64,000 bases of DNA from positions 1 to 64,000 of the forward strand of contig JAIYCB010000039.1 of NCBI GenBank assembly GCA_027488215.1, given 5' to 3'. Shown piece after piece: positions 8,951 through 17,690 of the stretch. The stretch's first letter is position 1, and every line of letters begins with the position of its first letter. The notes under the pieces are model-generated. The model made no database searches. It was not told the origin of the DNA and saw nothing but the letters and a program-made list of their open reading frames with translations. Origin of the DNA: Comamonadaceae bacterium. Its GTDB lineage: Bacteria; Pseudomonadota; Gammaproteobacteria; Burkholderiales; Burkholderiaceae_C. The position numbers were made by a program, and so were the translations under genes.

Positions 8951-11900
8951 TCACACCCGCGCCAACACAGGCCCCAGCGCCACTCCCGTGTGGGTGCCCA
9001 GGCGCACAAGCTCTTCGGGTGTGGCGGCCGCCACAATGCGACCGCCCGCGTTACCGCCTTCGGGCCCGAGGTCAATGACCCAGTCGGCTTCGGCAATCAC
9101 ATCCAGGTCGTGCTCGATCACGATCACGCTGTGCCCCGCGTTGACCAATCGGTGCAGCACGCTGATGAGCTTGTCCACATCGGCCATGTGCAGACCCACC
9201 GTGGGCTCGTCCAGCACATACAAGGTGTGCGGCGCTTTGTTGCCGCGCTTGCCCACCTCGTCACGCACCTTGGTCAGCTCGGTCACCAGCTTGATGCGCT
9301 GGGCTTCACCACCGCTCAGGGTCGGGGAAGGCTGGCCCAAAGTCAGGTAACCCAAGCCCACATCCTTGAGCAACTGCAAAGGGTGTGCGATGCTGGGCAT
9401 GCTGGCAAAGAAGCCCACCGCCTCGTCTACTTCCATCTGCAGCACATCGCCAATGCTTTTGCCACGCCAGGTCACTGCCAGGGTTTCGGGGTTGAAGCGG
9501 GCACCCCGGCAGGTTTCGCAATGCACTTTCACATCGGGCAAAAAGCTCATCTCGATGGTGCGCATGCCCTGGCCTTCGCAGCTAGGGCATCGGCCTTCGC
9601 CGGTGTTGAAACTGAAGCGTCCGGCGGCGTAGCCACGGGCTTTGGCCTCGAGGGTTTCGGCAAACAGTTTGCGGATCGTGTCCCAAAAACCAATGTAAGT
9701 GGCGGGGCAGGAACGCGGTGTTTTGCCGATCGGCGTTTGGTCGACTTCAAGCACACGGTCAATCGTCTCAAAGCCCTGCACATCGCTGCACGCCGTCAGC
9801 GCCACACGTTGGCCTGCGTCTTGTGCCGTGCGGCCTGCGAAGGTGGAGCGCTGGCTGACCAGCGCCTGAACATTGGCCAGCAACACATCGCGGGCCAGCG
9901 TGGATTTCCCCGAGCCACTGACGCCCGTGACGGCGACCAGGCGCTTGAGCGGCACTTGCACATCGACCTGACGCAGGTTGTGCAGGTTAGCGCCCGTGAG
10001 GGTGAGCCATTGTTGTTCAGAAGTGAGTGGTGCGTGAGGCATGGATTGCCGCGTCGCTTCGCTCCTCGCAATGACGGCCTTTCCGCCATTGCAAGTGCTT
10101 TTCAATTCGTCATCGCGAGTGAAGCGTGGCGATCCAGTGATTTCGCGTCTGACCTGGAGGGGATGCTTCATCGCGTGCAGCAGATAGCGACCCGTTTGCG
10201 AATCCGCCGAAGCCGTGATGTCGGCCACCGAGCCCTCAGCCACCAAACGGCCACCGCGTTTGCCAGCACTCGGACCAATATCGATGATGTGATCGGCACG
10301 GCGAATTGTGTCTTCGTCGTGCTCCACCACCACCAAGGTGTTGCCCTTGTCGCTCAAGCTTTGCAAGGCGTTGAGCAATATTTGGTTGTCGCGCGCGTGC
10401 AAGCCAATGGTCGGTTCATCCAGCACGTAACACACGCCTTGCAGGTTGCTGCCCAGTTGCGCGGCCAAGCGGATCCGCTGCGCCTCACCACCGGACAGCG
10501 TAGGCGCGCCCCGGTCCAGCGTGAGATAGCCCAGGCCCACTTCTTCCAAAAACTCCAAACGACTTTGGATCTCGGGCACCAAGTCGCGGGCGATGTCGGC
10601 ATCGCGCCCCGTCAGGTGCAGCTTTTGCACCCACTGCCGCACATCGCTCACCGACAAGCTGGCGATGTCGGTGATGCGCCAACCTTGACCCGGGGCTGCA
10701 CCCAGGCGCACCGCACGCGCCGTGGCGTTCAGGCGGGTGCCTTCACAGCTGGGGCAGGCCTCATTGGCCAAGTTCTCGATTTCGGGCTCGGCAAAGGTCT
10801 GCTCGCGGCCTTTGTCTTTGTCGTCACGCACCGAGTCGTCGAACACTTGGCGCTCGTCCTTGCTGAGCTTGACGCCCGTGCCCACGCAGTCGGGGCACCA
10901 GCCATGTTTGCTGTTGTACGAGAACAAACGCGGGTCGAGTTCGGCATACGAGGTGTCGCAAGCAGGGCAAGCGCGCAATGTAGAGAACACCCGATGTTGG
11001 CCAATGCGGGCAGTGGATTCACCACTGAACATGGCTTCGCGCAGGCCATCCAGATCGCTCAGCACATGCACCACGCCCTTACCATGTTCCAGTGTTTTGG
11101 CAAGTGCCTCACGCAATGCGGTTTCGTTGCCAGACAGCACATCGAGGCTGGCCACGGGCAACTCGATGTTGTGCTCCTTGAAGCGGTCAATGCGCGGGAA
11201 GCCTTGCGTCGGTAAAAAGTCACCGTCGACGCGCAGGTGGGTGTAGCCACGCGGTCTGGCCCAGTCGGCCAACTCGGTGTAAACGCCTTTGCGGTTCGTC
11301 ACCAAGGGGGCCAGCAGGCCAATGTGTTGGCCCTTGAAATGCGTCATCAGCTGAGCGATGATGCTGTCGGGCGTTTGCGGTTGCACGGGCGTGTTGTCGT
11401 GCACGCAATGCTGGATGCCCAGCTTGACGTACAGCAGGCGCAAAAAGTGCCAAACCTCGGTGGTGGTGCCCACAGTGGATTTGCGGCCACCGCGTGACAA
11501 GCGCTGCTCAATGGCCACGGTGGGCGGAATGCCATAGACCGCATCGACTTCGGGGCGGCCTGCGGGCTGCACGATGCTTCGGGCGTAAGCGTTCAGGCTT
11601 TCCAGATAGCGGCGCTGGCCTTCGTTGAACAGGATGTCAAAGGCCAGCGTGGACTTGCCGGAACCGCTGACGCCAGTGACCACGTTGAACTTGCCGCGTG
11701 GAATGTCCACGCTCAGGTTTTTGAGGTTGTGCTCTTTGGCGTTGACGATCTGGATGTTGTTGGAAGCGCCTCCCACAACGGCATGGCGAGCGGTCCCCTC
11801 ATCGTCATCGCGAGCGAGCCCCTCATCGTCATCACGAGCGAGCCCCTTAACGTCATCACGAGCGGGCCCCTTAACGTCATCGCGAGCGAAGCGTGGCGAT

Positions 11901-14900
11901 CCAGACTTGGACTGCCGCGCTTCGCTCGCAGTGACGGCAAACAGGAGATCCGCGCCTTTCTCCCTGACAACGCCAACCTCACCCATGGACTCAGCGTACT
12001 CACGCAGTGCCAGCCCCGTGTGCGAGGTGGCATGCTGGCGCACGTCTTCGGGCGTGCCCTCGGCCACGATCAGGCCACCGGCATCACCGCCCTCGGGCCC
12101 CAGATCGATCAACCAGTCGCTGGCGCGGATCACGTCCAGGTTGTGCTCGATGACGATCAGCGAATGCCCCGCTTCGAGCAGCTTGCGCAAGGCACGCATG
12201 AGCTTGGCGATGTCGTCGAAGTGCAGGCCAGTGGTGGGCTCGTCAAACAAGAACAGCGTGCCTTTGCGCGCCAAGCTCTGGCGGCTGTTGGATGCACTTT
12301 TTGCCGCCTCGGCCAGAAAGCCCGCCAGTTTGAGGCGCTGCGCCTCTCCGCCCGACAAGGTGGGCACAGGCTGACCCAACTTCACGTATTCCAGACCCAC
12401 ATCCACAATGGGCTGCAAGGCTCTGATCACGTCACGGTCTTGCGCGAACAAAGCAGCAGCTTCGCTCACCGTCAAGTCCAGCACATCGGCCACGTTCAAG
12501 TGCCTGACACCATCGCCCACAGGCATGGACTGCCACGCTACGCTCGCAGTGACATCACTGGAGGCGCCACCGTCATCGCGAGCGAAGCGTGGCGATCTAC
12601 CCAGGGCTTGGCGCTCGATGGTGATTTCCAGAATCTCGGGGCGATAGCGCTTGCCATCGCAATCGGGGCAGCGCAGATACACATCGCTCAAAAACTGCAT
12701 CTCCACATGCTCAAAGCCTGAGCCACCGCAAGTGGGGCAGCGCCCGTCGCCGCCGTTGAAGCTGAACTTGCTGGCGGTGTAGCCACGCTGGCGCGAGAGT
12801 GGTGCGGTGGCAAAAATCTCGCGGATGGCGTCCCATGCGCCCACATAGCTCACGGGGTTGGAGCGGGCGGTTTTGCCAATCGGTGATTGATCCACAAACA
12901 CCACATCGCTCAGGTGGTCCGTGCCCAGCAGGCGGTCGTGCGCACCAGGGGTTTCGGTGGCTTTGCCAAAGTGGCGCATCAGCGCCGGGGCCAGCACGTC
13001 CTGGATCAAACTCGACTTGCCCGAGCCGCTGACGCCAGTGATGGTGACCAAGCGCTGCAGCGGGAAGTCCACGCTGATGTTTTGCAGGTTGTGCTCGCGA
13101 GCGCCTTCCAAAATCAAACGCGGCGTGCTGTCGCTCACCATGCGCTTGAAGCCCAGGCCCACTTGCTTGCGCCCACCCAAATAAGCGCCTGTGAGCGTAT
13201 CGGCTTGGCGCAGGTCGGCGGTTGTGCCGTCAAAAACAATCTGCCCGCCTCGCTCGCCAGGGCCGGGGCCCATGTCGATCATGCGGTCGGCGGCCAGCAT
13301 CACGGCCGGGTCGTGCTCGACAACCACCAGCGTGTTGCCCGCGTCACGCAGGCGGCGCATGGCCAAGGTGATGCGGTGCATGTCACGCGGGTGCAGGCCA
13401 ATGCTGGGCTCGTCGAGCACAAACAGGGTGTTGACCAGGCTGGTGCCCAATGCGGTGGTGAGGTTGATGCGTTGCACTTCGCCGCCGCTCAGAGTCCGGC
13501 TTTGGCGGTCGAGGGTGAGGTAGCCAATGCCCACGTCGCACAGGTATTTGAGGCGGGTGGTGATTTCTTCCAGCAACAACTGCAGCGCTTTTTGTTCGGC
13601 GCTTGGACCGTGACTGGTTTCTTCGTCGGTTCGGTCTGCATCAGAGCGGGGGGCGGGCTCCTCATGAGGCGGGGGTACGCCAAAATCGTCGTCCGCCCCC
13701 CGCTCTGAAGCAGACCTTGTGGTCGATCGATCGTCTAGCGACATCTCTGTCGCTGCCTGTGCCTGTGCTTCTTCTTGCGCACCCGCCCCCACCGCTTCGG
13801 CCGGGGATGGGCTGGGCGACGATTTTGGCGTACCCCCGCCGTATGAGGAGCCCAGCCCATCCCCGGCCGGAGCCTCCCCAGTACCCAGCGACGCCTGACC
13901 CGACGCCGACACCCGGTCAAAGAACAAGCGCAATCGGTCGAGCGGCATGATCATCATGTCGTGCAAGCTCAAACCCGGCAGCGCCTCCAACTGCGCCCGC
14001 GTCCACTTCACACCCGCGGGCATGAAACGCTTCTCCACTGGCAAGACGCCATCGGCATCGGAGTGACTGCCAATGCGCCACAGCAAACTCTCTGTCTTTA
14101 AGCGTGCGCCTTGGCAACTTGGGCACTCGGTGTAACTGCGGTACTTGGACAAGAGCACACGGATGTGCATCTTGTAGGCCTTGCTCTCCAGGTACTCAAA
14201 AAAGCGCTTCACGCCGTACCACTGGTGGTTCCAGCGGCCCTTCCACTCGGGTGAGCCGTTGATCACCCAGTCTTGCTGGGCCTGGGTCAACTTGTCCCAC
14301 GGCGTGTCGCGCGGAATGCCTGCGGCCTCTGCGTGGCGCATCAGGTCGTCCTGGTTTTCTTGCCAGGCCGGCGTTTGCAGCGTCTTGATGGCCCCGGCCC
14401 TCAGCGTGAGCTTGGGGTTCGGAATGACGAGGCCATAGTCAACCCCGATCACGCGGCCAAAACCCCGGCAGGTTTCGCACGCGCCCACGGCCGAGTTGAA
14501 GGAGAACATCGACGGGATCGGGTCGGTGTAGCGCTGATCGCTTTCGGGGCAATGCAGACCAGTGGAAAAGCGCCAGATGTCGAAGGTGGTGGAAGGTTCC
14601 AACTTGGATGGCCGCGCATCGCTCGCCATGACGGCGGAAGAATCAGGATCTGCCACCAAGTTTTCCACGTACACATTCAGACGGCCACCACGCTTCAAGG
14701 CCACTTCGATGGCTTCGACCACACGGGCTTTTTCGGCATTGCCCATGCGAAAACGGTCGGCGATCACATCCAGCACCTTGCGCGGGCCGGTGGGTGTGGC
14801 GACTTCGCGCTCGGCTTGCACCTTGGTGAAGCCGCTGGCCGACAACCATTGCTCGACTTGCTCGGCGCTGGTGTTCGCGGGCAGCTCCACCGGGAAGGTG

Positions 14901-15364
14901 AGGTACAAGCGCGGATCACCTGCTTGCGCGGCACGTTGCGCCAACTCGGCATAAATCGTGTCGGGGTTGTCGTGGCGCACCGGCTGCGCGGTGTCTTTGT
15001 CGAACAACTGACCGAGACGCGCGAACAACAACTTCAGGTGGTCGTTCAGCTCGGTCATGGTGCCCACGGTGGAGCGCGAGCTGCGCACCGGGTTGGTCTG
15101 GTCAATGGCAATGGCCGGGGGCACGCCTTCGACCTTGTCCACCGCTGGTTTGTCCATGCGGTCCAAAAACTGGCGGGCATAGGCGCTGAAGGTCTCCACA
15201 TAGCGGCGTTGGCCCTCGGCATACAGCGTGTCAAACACCAGACTCGACTTGCCCGAGCCGCTGGGGCCGGTGACCACTGTCAGCTCGCCGGTACGGATGT
15301 CGAGGTCGATGTTCTTGAGATTGTGCTGGCGAGCGCCACGGATGCGGATGAGACCTTGGGACAT
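8951..15364 (-). CDS. Double-length UvrA-like excinuclease ATPase (two fused UvrA units, 2,137 residues)
   Basis: The single frame encodes two complete UvrA units in tandem, each with two ABC ATPase halves. Four Walker A motifs are present (GPSGSGKSS near residue 33, GVSGSGKSS, GVSGSGKST, GVSGSGKST), as are four LSGGE(A/V)QR signatures and several CxxC zinc modules (CPSCQGARL, CPTCGGSGF/CPDCDGKRY, CPDCVG, CPSCEGTRL, CPSCEGQGM/CETCRGARF). Canonical UvrA has about 950 residues, so this is a fusion paralogue, probably in DNA-damage recognition or a UvrA2-like role. Low-complexity inserts near residues 243-253, 498-578, 921-948, 1141-1195 and 1742-1776 coincide with palindromic DNA repeats and keep the frame. 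The junction between units is the repeat-rich linker at about 1141-1200. No frameshift is seen. Confidence 0.9.
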   Translation of the reverse strand: MSQGLIRIRGARQHNLKNIDLDIRTGELTVVTGPSGSGKSSLVFDTLYAEGQRRYVETFSAYARQFLDRMDKPAVDKVEGVPPAIAIDQTNPVRSSRSTVGTMTELNDHLKLLFARLGQLFDKDTAQPVRHDNPDTIYAELAQRAAQAGDPRLYLTFPVELPANTSAEQVEQWLSASGFTKVQAEREVATPTGPRKVLDVIADRFRMGNAEKARVVEAIEVALKRGGRLNVYVENLVADPDSSAVMASDARPSKLEPSTTFDIWRFSTGLHCPESDQRYTDPIPSMFSFNSAVGACETCRGFGRVIGVDYGLVIPNPKLTLRAGAIKTLQTPAWQENQDDLMRHAEAAGIPRDTPWDKLTQAQQDWVINGSPEWKGRWNHQWYGVKRFFEYLESKAYKMHIRVLLSKYRSYTECPSCQGARLKTESLLWRIGSHSDADGVLPVEKRFMPAGVKWTRAQLEALPGLSLHDMMIMPLDRLRLFFDRVSASGQASLGTGEAPAGDGLGSSYGGGTPKSSPSPSPAEAVGAGAQEEAQAQAATEMSLDDRSTTRSASERGADDDFGVPPPHEEPAPRSDADRTDEETSHGPSAEQKALQLLLEEITTRLKYLCDVGIGYLTLDRQSRTLSGGEVQRINLTTALGTSLVNTLFVLDEPSIGLHPRDMHRITLAMRRLRDAGNTLVVVEHDPAVMLAADRMIDMGPGPGERGGQIVFDGTTADLRQADTLTGAYLGGRKQVGLGFKRMVSDSTPRLILEGAREHNLQNISVDFPLQRLVTITGVSGSGKSSLIQDVLAPALMRHFGKATETPGAHDRLLGTDHLSDVVFVDQSPIGKTARSNPVSYVGAWDAIREIFATAPLSRQRGYTASKFSFNGGDGRCPTCGGSGFEHVEMQFLSDVYLRCPDCDGKRYRPEILEITIERQALGRSPRFARDDGGASSDVTASVAWQSMPVGDGVRHLNVADVLDLTVSEAAALFAQDRDVIRALQPIVDVGLEYVKLGQPVPTLSGGEAQRLKLAGFLAEAAKSASNSRQSLARKGTLFLFDEPTTGLHFDDIAKLMRALRKLLEAGHSLIVIEHNLDVIRASDWLIDLGPEGGDAGGLIVAEGTPEDVRQHATSHTGLALREYAESMGEVGVVREKGADLLFAVTASEARQSKSGSPRFARDDVKGPARDDVKGLARDDDEGLARDDDEGTARHAVVGGASNNIQIVNAKEHNLKNLSVDIPRGKFNVVTGVSGSGKSTLAFDILFNEGQRRYLESLNAYARSIVQPAGRPEVDAVYGIPPTVAIEQRLSRGGRKSTVGTTTEVWHFLRLLYVKLGIQHCVHDNTPVQPQTPDSIIAQLMTHFKGQHIGLLAPLVTNRKGVYTELADWARPRGYTHLRVDGDFLPTQGFPRIDRFKEHNIELPVASLDVLSGNETALREALAKTLEHGKGVVHVLSDLDGLREAMFSGESTARIGQHRVFSTLRACPACDTSYAELDPRLFSYNSKHGWCPDCVGTGVKLSKDERQVFDDSVRDDKDKGREQTFAEPEIENLANEACPSCEGTRLNATARAVRLGAAPGQGWRITDIASLSVSDVRQWVQKLHLTGRDADIARDLVPEIQSRLEFLEEVGLGYLTLDRGAPTLSGGEAQRIRLAAQLGSNLQGVCYVLDEPTIGLHARDNQILLNALQSLSDKGNTLVVVEHDEDTIRRADHIIDIGPSAGKRGGRLVAEGSVADITASADSQTGRYLLHAMKHPLQVRREITGSPRFTRDDELKSTCNGGKAVIARSEATRQSMPHAPLTSEQQWLTLTGANLHNLRQVDVQVPLKRLVAVTGVSGSGKSTLARDVLLANVQALVSQRSTFAGRTAQDAGQRVALTACSDVQGFETIDRVLEVDQTPIGKTPRSCPATYIGFWDTIRKLFAETLEAKARGYAAGRFSFNTGEGRCPSCEGQGMRTIEMSFLPDVKVHCETCRGARFNPETLAVTWRGKSIGDVLQMEVDEAVGFFASMPSIAHPLQLLKDVGLGYLTLGQPSPTLSGGEAQRIKLVTELTKVRDEVGKRGNKAPHTLYVLDEPTVGLHMADVDKLISVLHRLVNAGHSVIVIEHDLDVIAEADWVIDLGPEGGNAGGRIVAAATPEELVRLGTHTGVALGPVLARV
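10040..10137. repeat. Two REP-like palindromic repeats inside the uvrA-like gene (second UvrA unit)
   Basis: An inverted pair: a copy ending CTCCTCGCAATGACGG (10040-10077) and an opposite copy beginning CGTCATCGCGAGTGAAGCG and ending GGCGATCC (10108-10135). This is the same family as the copies near 11.9, 12.55, 14.6, 20.2, 24.65 and 39.5 kb. In the protein they encode segments such as GSPRFTRDD and VIARSEATRQSM, typical translations of such repeats. The reading frame is kept. Confidence 0.85.
11795..11890. repeat. 24-bp tandem repeat, four copies, in frame
   Basis: Four 24-base units at 11795-11818, 11819-11842, 11843-11866 and 11867-11890. Each starts CCCCT(C/T)A and contains CGTCATC(G/A)CGAGCG. 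They encode four diverged octapeptides of the type KGLARDDD in the linker between the two UvrA halves. The unit is a piece of the neighbouring REP-like repeat, so it probably arose by slippage from one inserted copy. Confidence 0.9.
11870..11938. repeat. REP-like inverted pair in the linker of the uvrA-like gene
   Basis: A forward copy (CGTCATCGCGAGCGAAGCG... from about 11875, ending GGCGATCCA) is followed by an inverted copy ending CTTCGCTCGCAGTGACGG (to about 11938). The pair could form a long hairpin. It encodes VTASEARQSKSGSPRFARDD on the minus strand and sits exactly where the two UvrA units join. Confidence 0.82.
12524..12600. repeat. REP-like inverted pair in the first UvrA unit
   Basis: One copy at 12524-12553 (CATGGACTGCCACGCTACGC, then TCGCAGTGACA) faces an inverted copy at 12571-12600 (CGTCATCGCGAGCGAAGCGT, then GGCGATC). 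It encodes RSPRFARDDGGASSDVTASV on the minus strand, interrupting otherwise conserved UvrA sequence without breaking the frame. Confidence 0.83.
13633..13716. repeat. Large palindromic element A (variable stem, shared loop)
   Basis: The arms CAGAGCGGGGGGCGG (13642-13656) and CCGCCCCCCGCTCTG (13693-13707) are perfect complements. An outer 7-base arm GGTCTGC/GCAGACC lies at 13633-13639 and 13710-13716. The 36-base loop (13657-13692) contains GGGGGTACGCCAAAATCGTC. The same loop occurs inverted in the element at 13798-13869, but with completely different arms. Inside the uvrA-like gene it encodes a Pro/Asp/Glu-rich insert around DDDFGVPPPHEEP. Confidence 0.88.
13798..13869. repeat. Large palindromic element B (inverted copy of the loop of element A)
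   Basis: The arms at 13798-13816 and 13851-13869 (GGCCGGGGATGGGCTGGG with CCCAGCCCATCCCCGGCC) are perfect 19-base complements unrelated to the arms of element A. The 34-base loop at 13817-13850 is the reverse complement of the element A loop with only two differences, clustered at one place. It encodes DGLGSSYGGGTPKSSPSPSP on the minus strand. Confidence 0.88.
14604..14634. repeat. Single REP-like repeat near the start of the uvrA-like gene
   Basis: GGATGGCCGCGCATCGCTCG followed by CCATGACGG is a single diverged copy of the window's REP-like family. It encodes SAVMASDARPSKL in frame at about residues 243-253. Confidence 0.7.
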
Positions 15365-15546
15365 AGACGGGCTTTATGGGGTGAAGGCCAAACATTCTAG
15401 GGCCCAGCTCGATGCGCCTGAACCCGACCAGGCTTGCCCCTTTTTCTTGACCGGGATCATGAAAACCACTGGCCGTGAAGCCTCACAGACGTGGCATCTG
15501 ACAGAATGAAACAACAATGCTCACCACGAAAGGACGGGGCCAGAAC

Positions 15547-17049
15547 ATGTCCGCGCCAAGCACTGGTGGACCTGCACCACCTGATGGCATTGCCCTGCAG
15601 GCGTCAGCCCAAGGGCTCGCAGAAAACGCGCCCTTGTTGGGCATGCCATTGAAATCCTTGGTTCAACACAGCCCCAGCACCTTGCCATGGCATGCCAGCG
15701 TGCTCGAAGTCGCCCAAACCATGCGCGACCAAGGCGTGTCTTCGATCTTGCTGGTGAAAGAAGGCCAACCGATGGGCTTGGTCACCGACCGTGATTTACG
15801 CAACCGGGTGGTCGCTGAAAATCTTGACCTGTCAGGCCCGGCAGCCGACATTGCCACCCTGAATCCGATCACCTTGGATCAACGCAGTCCAGCATTTGAA
15901 GCCTTGCTCCTGATGACCCGCCACAACATCCACCATGTGCCTGTGATGGACGGTCCAAGTTTGGTGGGCATGGTCACCGCCTCCGACCTGATGCTGCAGC
16001 AAAGCACTTCGCCGGTTCATTTGGCGCGCGACATCCACCGACAAACCTCCCTGGAGGGTCTGGTGGGCATCGGTCGGAAGATCAAGGGTTTGCAGAACTA
16101 TTTGAGTGCAGCCAACACCAGTGCTTACAACACCGGCCACATCATCACAGCCATCACCGATGCCTTGACGCTTCGCTTGATTGCGCTGACCGAAGCTGAA
16201 TTAGGTCTCCCACCCATACCCTATGTCTGGGTGGCAGCGGGTTCGCAAGGGCGCTGCGAGCAAACCGCCAAATCAGATCAAGACAACTGTATGGTTCTGA
16301 GCGATGCCTACAACCCGGCTTTGCACGGCAACTATTTTCAGACTTTGGCCCGCCGGATCTGCGATGGCTTGGCGGCCTGCGGTTATGTCCACTGCCCAGG
16401 TGAGATGATGGCCATGAACGAAACCTGGCGACAACCCCTGCACATTTGGCGTCAGTATTTTCAACGCTGGACAGACACCCCTGATTCCAAGGCATTGATG
16501 CTGATCACGGTCTTTTTTGATCTGCGGGCGGTTCACGGTCAGCTCGAATTGCTTCAGGTTTTGCGCCAGGATGTGTTAGCACACACGCCCCAAAAAAGTC
16601 TTTTTTTGGCACATGTGGTGAACAATGCCCACAAGCAACGCCCGCCACTCAACTTGTTTGGCCAAATCGCCATGAGCCATGGCGGCGCGCATGCAGGGAC
16701 GGTCGATCTGAAAAACCACGCCATCACGCCCATCGTGGACTTGGGTCGGGTTTATGCCTTGGAAGCAGGCTTGCTCGAAGTCAACACCTGTGACCGTCTC
16801 GAGAAAGCATCGAAAATGGGCGAGTTGTCTGAGCAAGGTTCGCGCGATTTACGGGACGCCTTAGAGTTCGTGTCCAGTCTGCGCATCGCCCACCAAACAC
16901 TTTGCATGCAGCGCGGCCTTGAGCCTGACAACCACATGCATTTGCAAGAGCTGTCGAACTTCGAACGCAGTCACCTCAGAGAAGCTTTTTCGGTCATTCA
17001 ATCCCTGCAGGATGTATGGGCTCAGCGCTACCCCTCCAGCTTGCTCTGA
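15547..17049 (+). CDS. CBS-domain protein with DUF294 putative nucleotidyltransferase domain
   Basis: The 500-residue protein has paired CBS domains at about 36-150 (ILLVKEGQPMGLVTDRDLRN, VPVMDGPSLVGMVTASDLM). A DUF294 GlnD-like nucleotidyltransferase core follows with GSQGRCEQTAKSDQDN at about 232-247, then the DUF294 C-terminal substrate-binding domain. The GSxGRxE...SDxD pattern suggests an active transferase fold. The family is typically linked to sodium:solute symporters of the acetate-permease type and is presumed to regulate them. Here such a symporter lies 4.7 kb downstream, with small DUF4212 subunits nearby. ATG 15547 (after GGACGGGG) is preferred to ATG 15517. The CBS ligand and the transferred nucleotide are unknown. 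Confidence 0.82.
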   Translation: MSAPSTGGPAPPDGIALQASAQGLAENAPLLGMPLKSLVQHSPSTLPWHASVLEVAQTMRDQGVSSILLVKEGQPMGLVTDRDLRNRVVAENLDLSGPAADIATLNPITLDQRSPAFEALLLMTRHNIHHVPVMDGPSLVGMVTASDLMLQQSTSPVHLARDIHRQTSLEGLVGIGRKIKGLQNYLSAANTSAYNTGHIITAITDALTLRLIALTEAELGLPPIPYVWVAAGSQGRCEQTAKSDQDNCMVLSDAYNPALHGNYFQTLARRICDGLAACGYVHCPGEMMAMNETWRQPLHIWRQYFQRWTDTPDSKALMLITVFFDLRAVHGQLELLQVLRQDVLAHTPQKSLFLAHVVNNAHKQRPPLNLFGQIAMSHGGAHAGTVDLKNHAITPIVDLGRVYALEAGLLEVNTCDRLEKASKMGELSEQGSRDLRDALEFVSSLRIAHQTLCMQRGLEPDNHMHLQELSNFERSHLREAFSVIQSLQDVWAQRYPSSLL

Positions 17050-17245
17050 ATCCATTTGCACTGAGCCCTTGAAACCCCTGAAACCTGAATCAGCAAACGC
17101 TTTATGATTCAAGCCGCTAGTGCAACTGCATCGCTAACCTTGAACCCTAGGGTGGAAAGCATCACCCAACCAGCCAAGGGAAAAAATCGACGATGGGCTG
17201 ACCACTGCACATGTGGACGCCGTGACTTTGTACCTATCCTTGCGC

Positions 17246-17548
17246 ATGACTGAAATACACACCCCTTCTGCAGCGCTCAAAAAGCGTCAAGGCCGTTTGC
17301 GGTGGATATTGTTATTGATTTGGTTCTCCGCCAGTTTTAGTCCTGGTTTCTTTGCACGCGACTTGGCCTTGGAGGTCAACGGTTGGCCACTTTACTTCTG
17401 GATGGCGGCACAGGGGTCTGTGCTCGTTTTTATCGCCATCGTGGCGGTCTATGCCTGGCTCATGAACCGATGGGAAGCTGAGGAAGTGGCTGCCAACACC
17501 CAAAGAGATGAGCACTCACCCCCCAATGAGCCCAGCGGACGCGATTGA
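17246..17548 (+). CDS. DUF4212 small membrane protein (orphan symporter subunit)
   Basis: The 100-residue protein has two membrane helices (ILLLIWFSASFSPGFFA and YFWMAAQGSVLVFIAIVAVYAWLM) separated by LEVNGWPLYFW. This is the DUF4212 layout, the partner subunit of VC_2705-type sodium:solute symporters. A second DUF4212 gene at 21489 directly precedes such a symporter, whereas this copy is followed by an MFS carrier, so it looks like a displaced or duplicated subunit. It has a polar tail of about 25 residues that its paralogue lacks. ATG 17246 is chosen over a GTG at 17213; neither has a clear ribosome-binding site. Confidence 0.72.
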   Translation: MTEIHTPSAALKKRQGRLRWILLLIWFSASFSPGFFARDLALEVNGWPLYFWMAAQGSVLVFIAIVAVYAWLMNRWEAEEVAANTQRDEHSPPNEPSGRD

Positions 17549-17632
17549 AGCGCCTCTCAAGCTGACCCCGTCTGGCATGCATCCTTTCTTGATGAGATCC
17601 GCAGGCTTGATCCCATCCAACGCAAGGCTTTG

Positions 17633-17690
17633 AAAGTTAGGCGTCAGCAAAGTATTCCGCCGATCGCAGGAATATAAGTGTTTACCCTTG
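17633..17690 (+). promoter_or_regulatory. Two conserved regulatory-looking motifs upstream of the MFS gene
   Basis: AAAGTTAGGCGTCAG (17633-17647) and TAAGTGTTTACCCTTG (17675-17690) both recur upstream of the membrane-protein gene at 20506 (as AAAGTTAGGCGTCAG and TAAGTGTTTTCCCTTG), in the opposite order. The shared pieces lie only in intergenic DNA before transport-block genes. I read them as binding sites for a common regulator or as parts of a small repeat. The regulator is not known. Confidence 0.45.

Noticed and set aside
8990-11215. Open frame of over 700 codons on the plus strand opposite the uvrA-like gene
   Set aside because: Antisense shadow; no domain, and the minus strand carries unmistakable UvrA motifs throughout.
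11795-11890. Possible CRISPR array
   Set aside because: The 24-base units are directly adjacent with no spacers and lie in frame in a gene.
8951-15364. Assembly error or frameshift joining two uvrA genes
   Set aside because: The frame is continuous through the repeat-rich linker and the two halves are diverged; I see no stop or shift. Read-level confirmation would still be useful.
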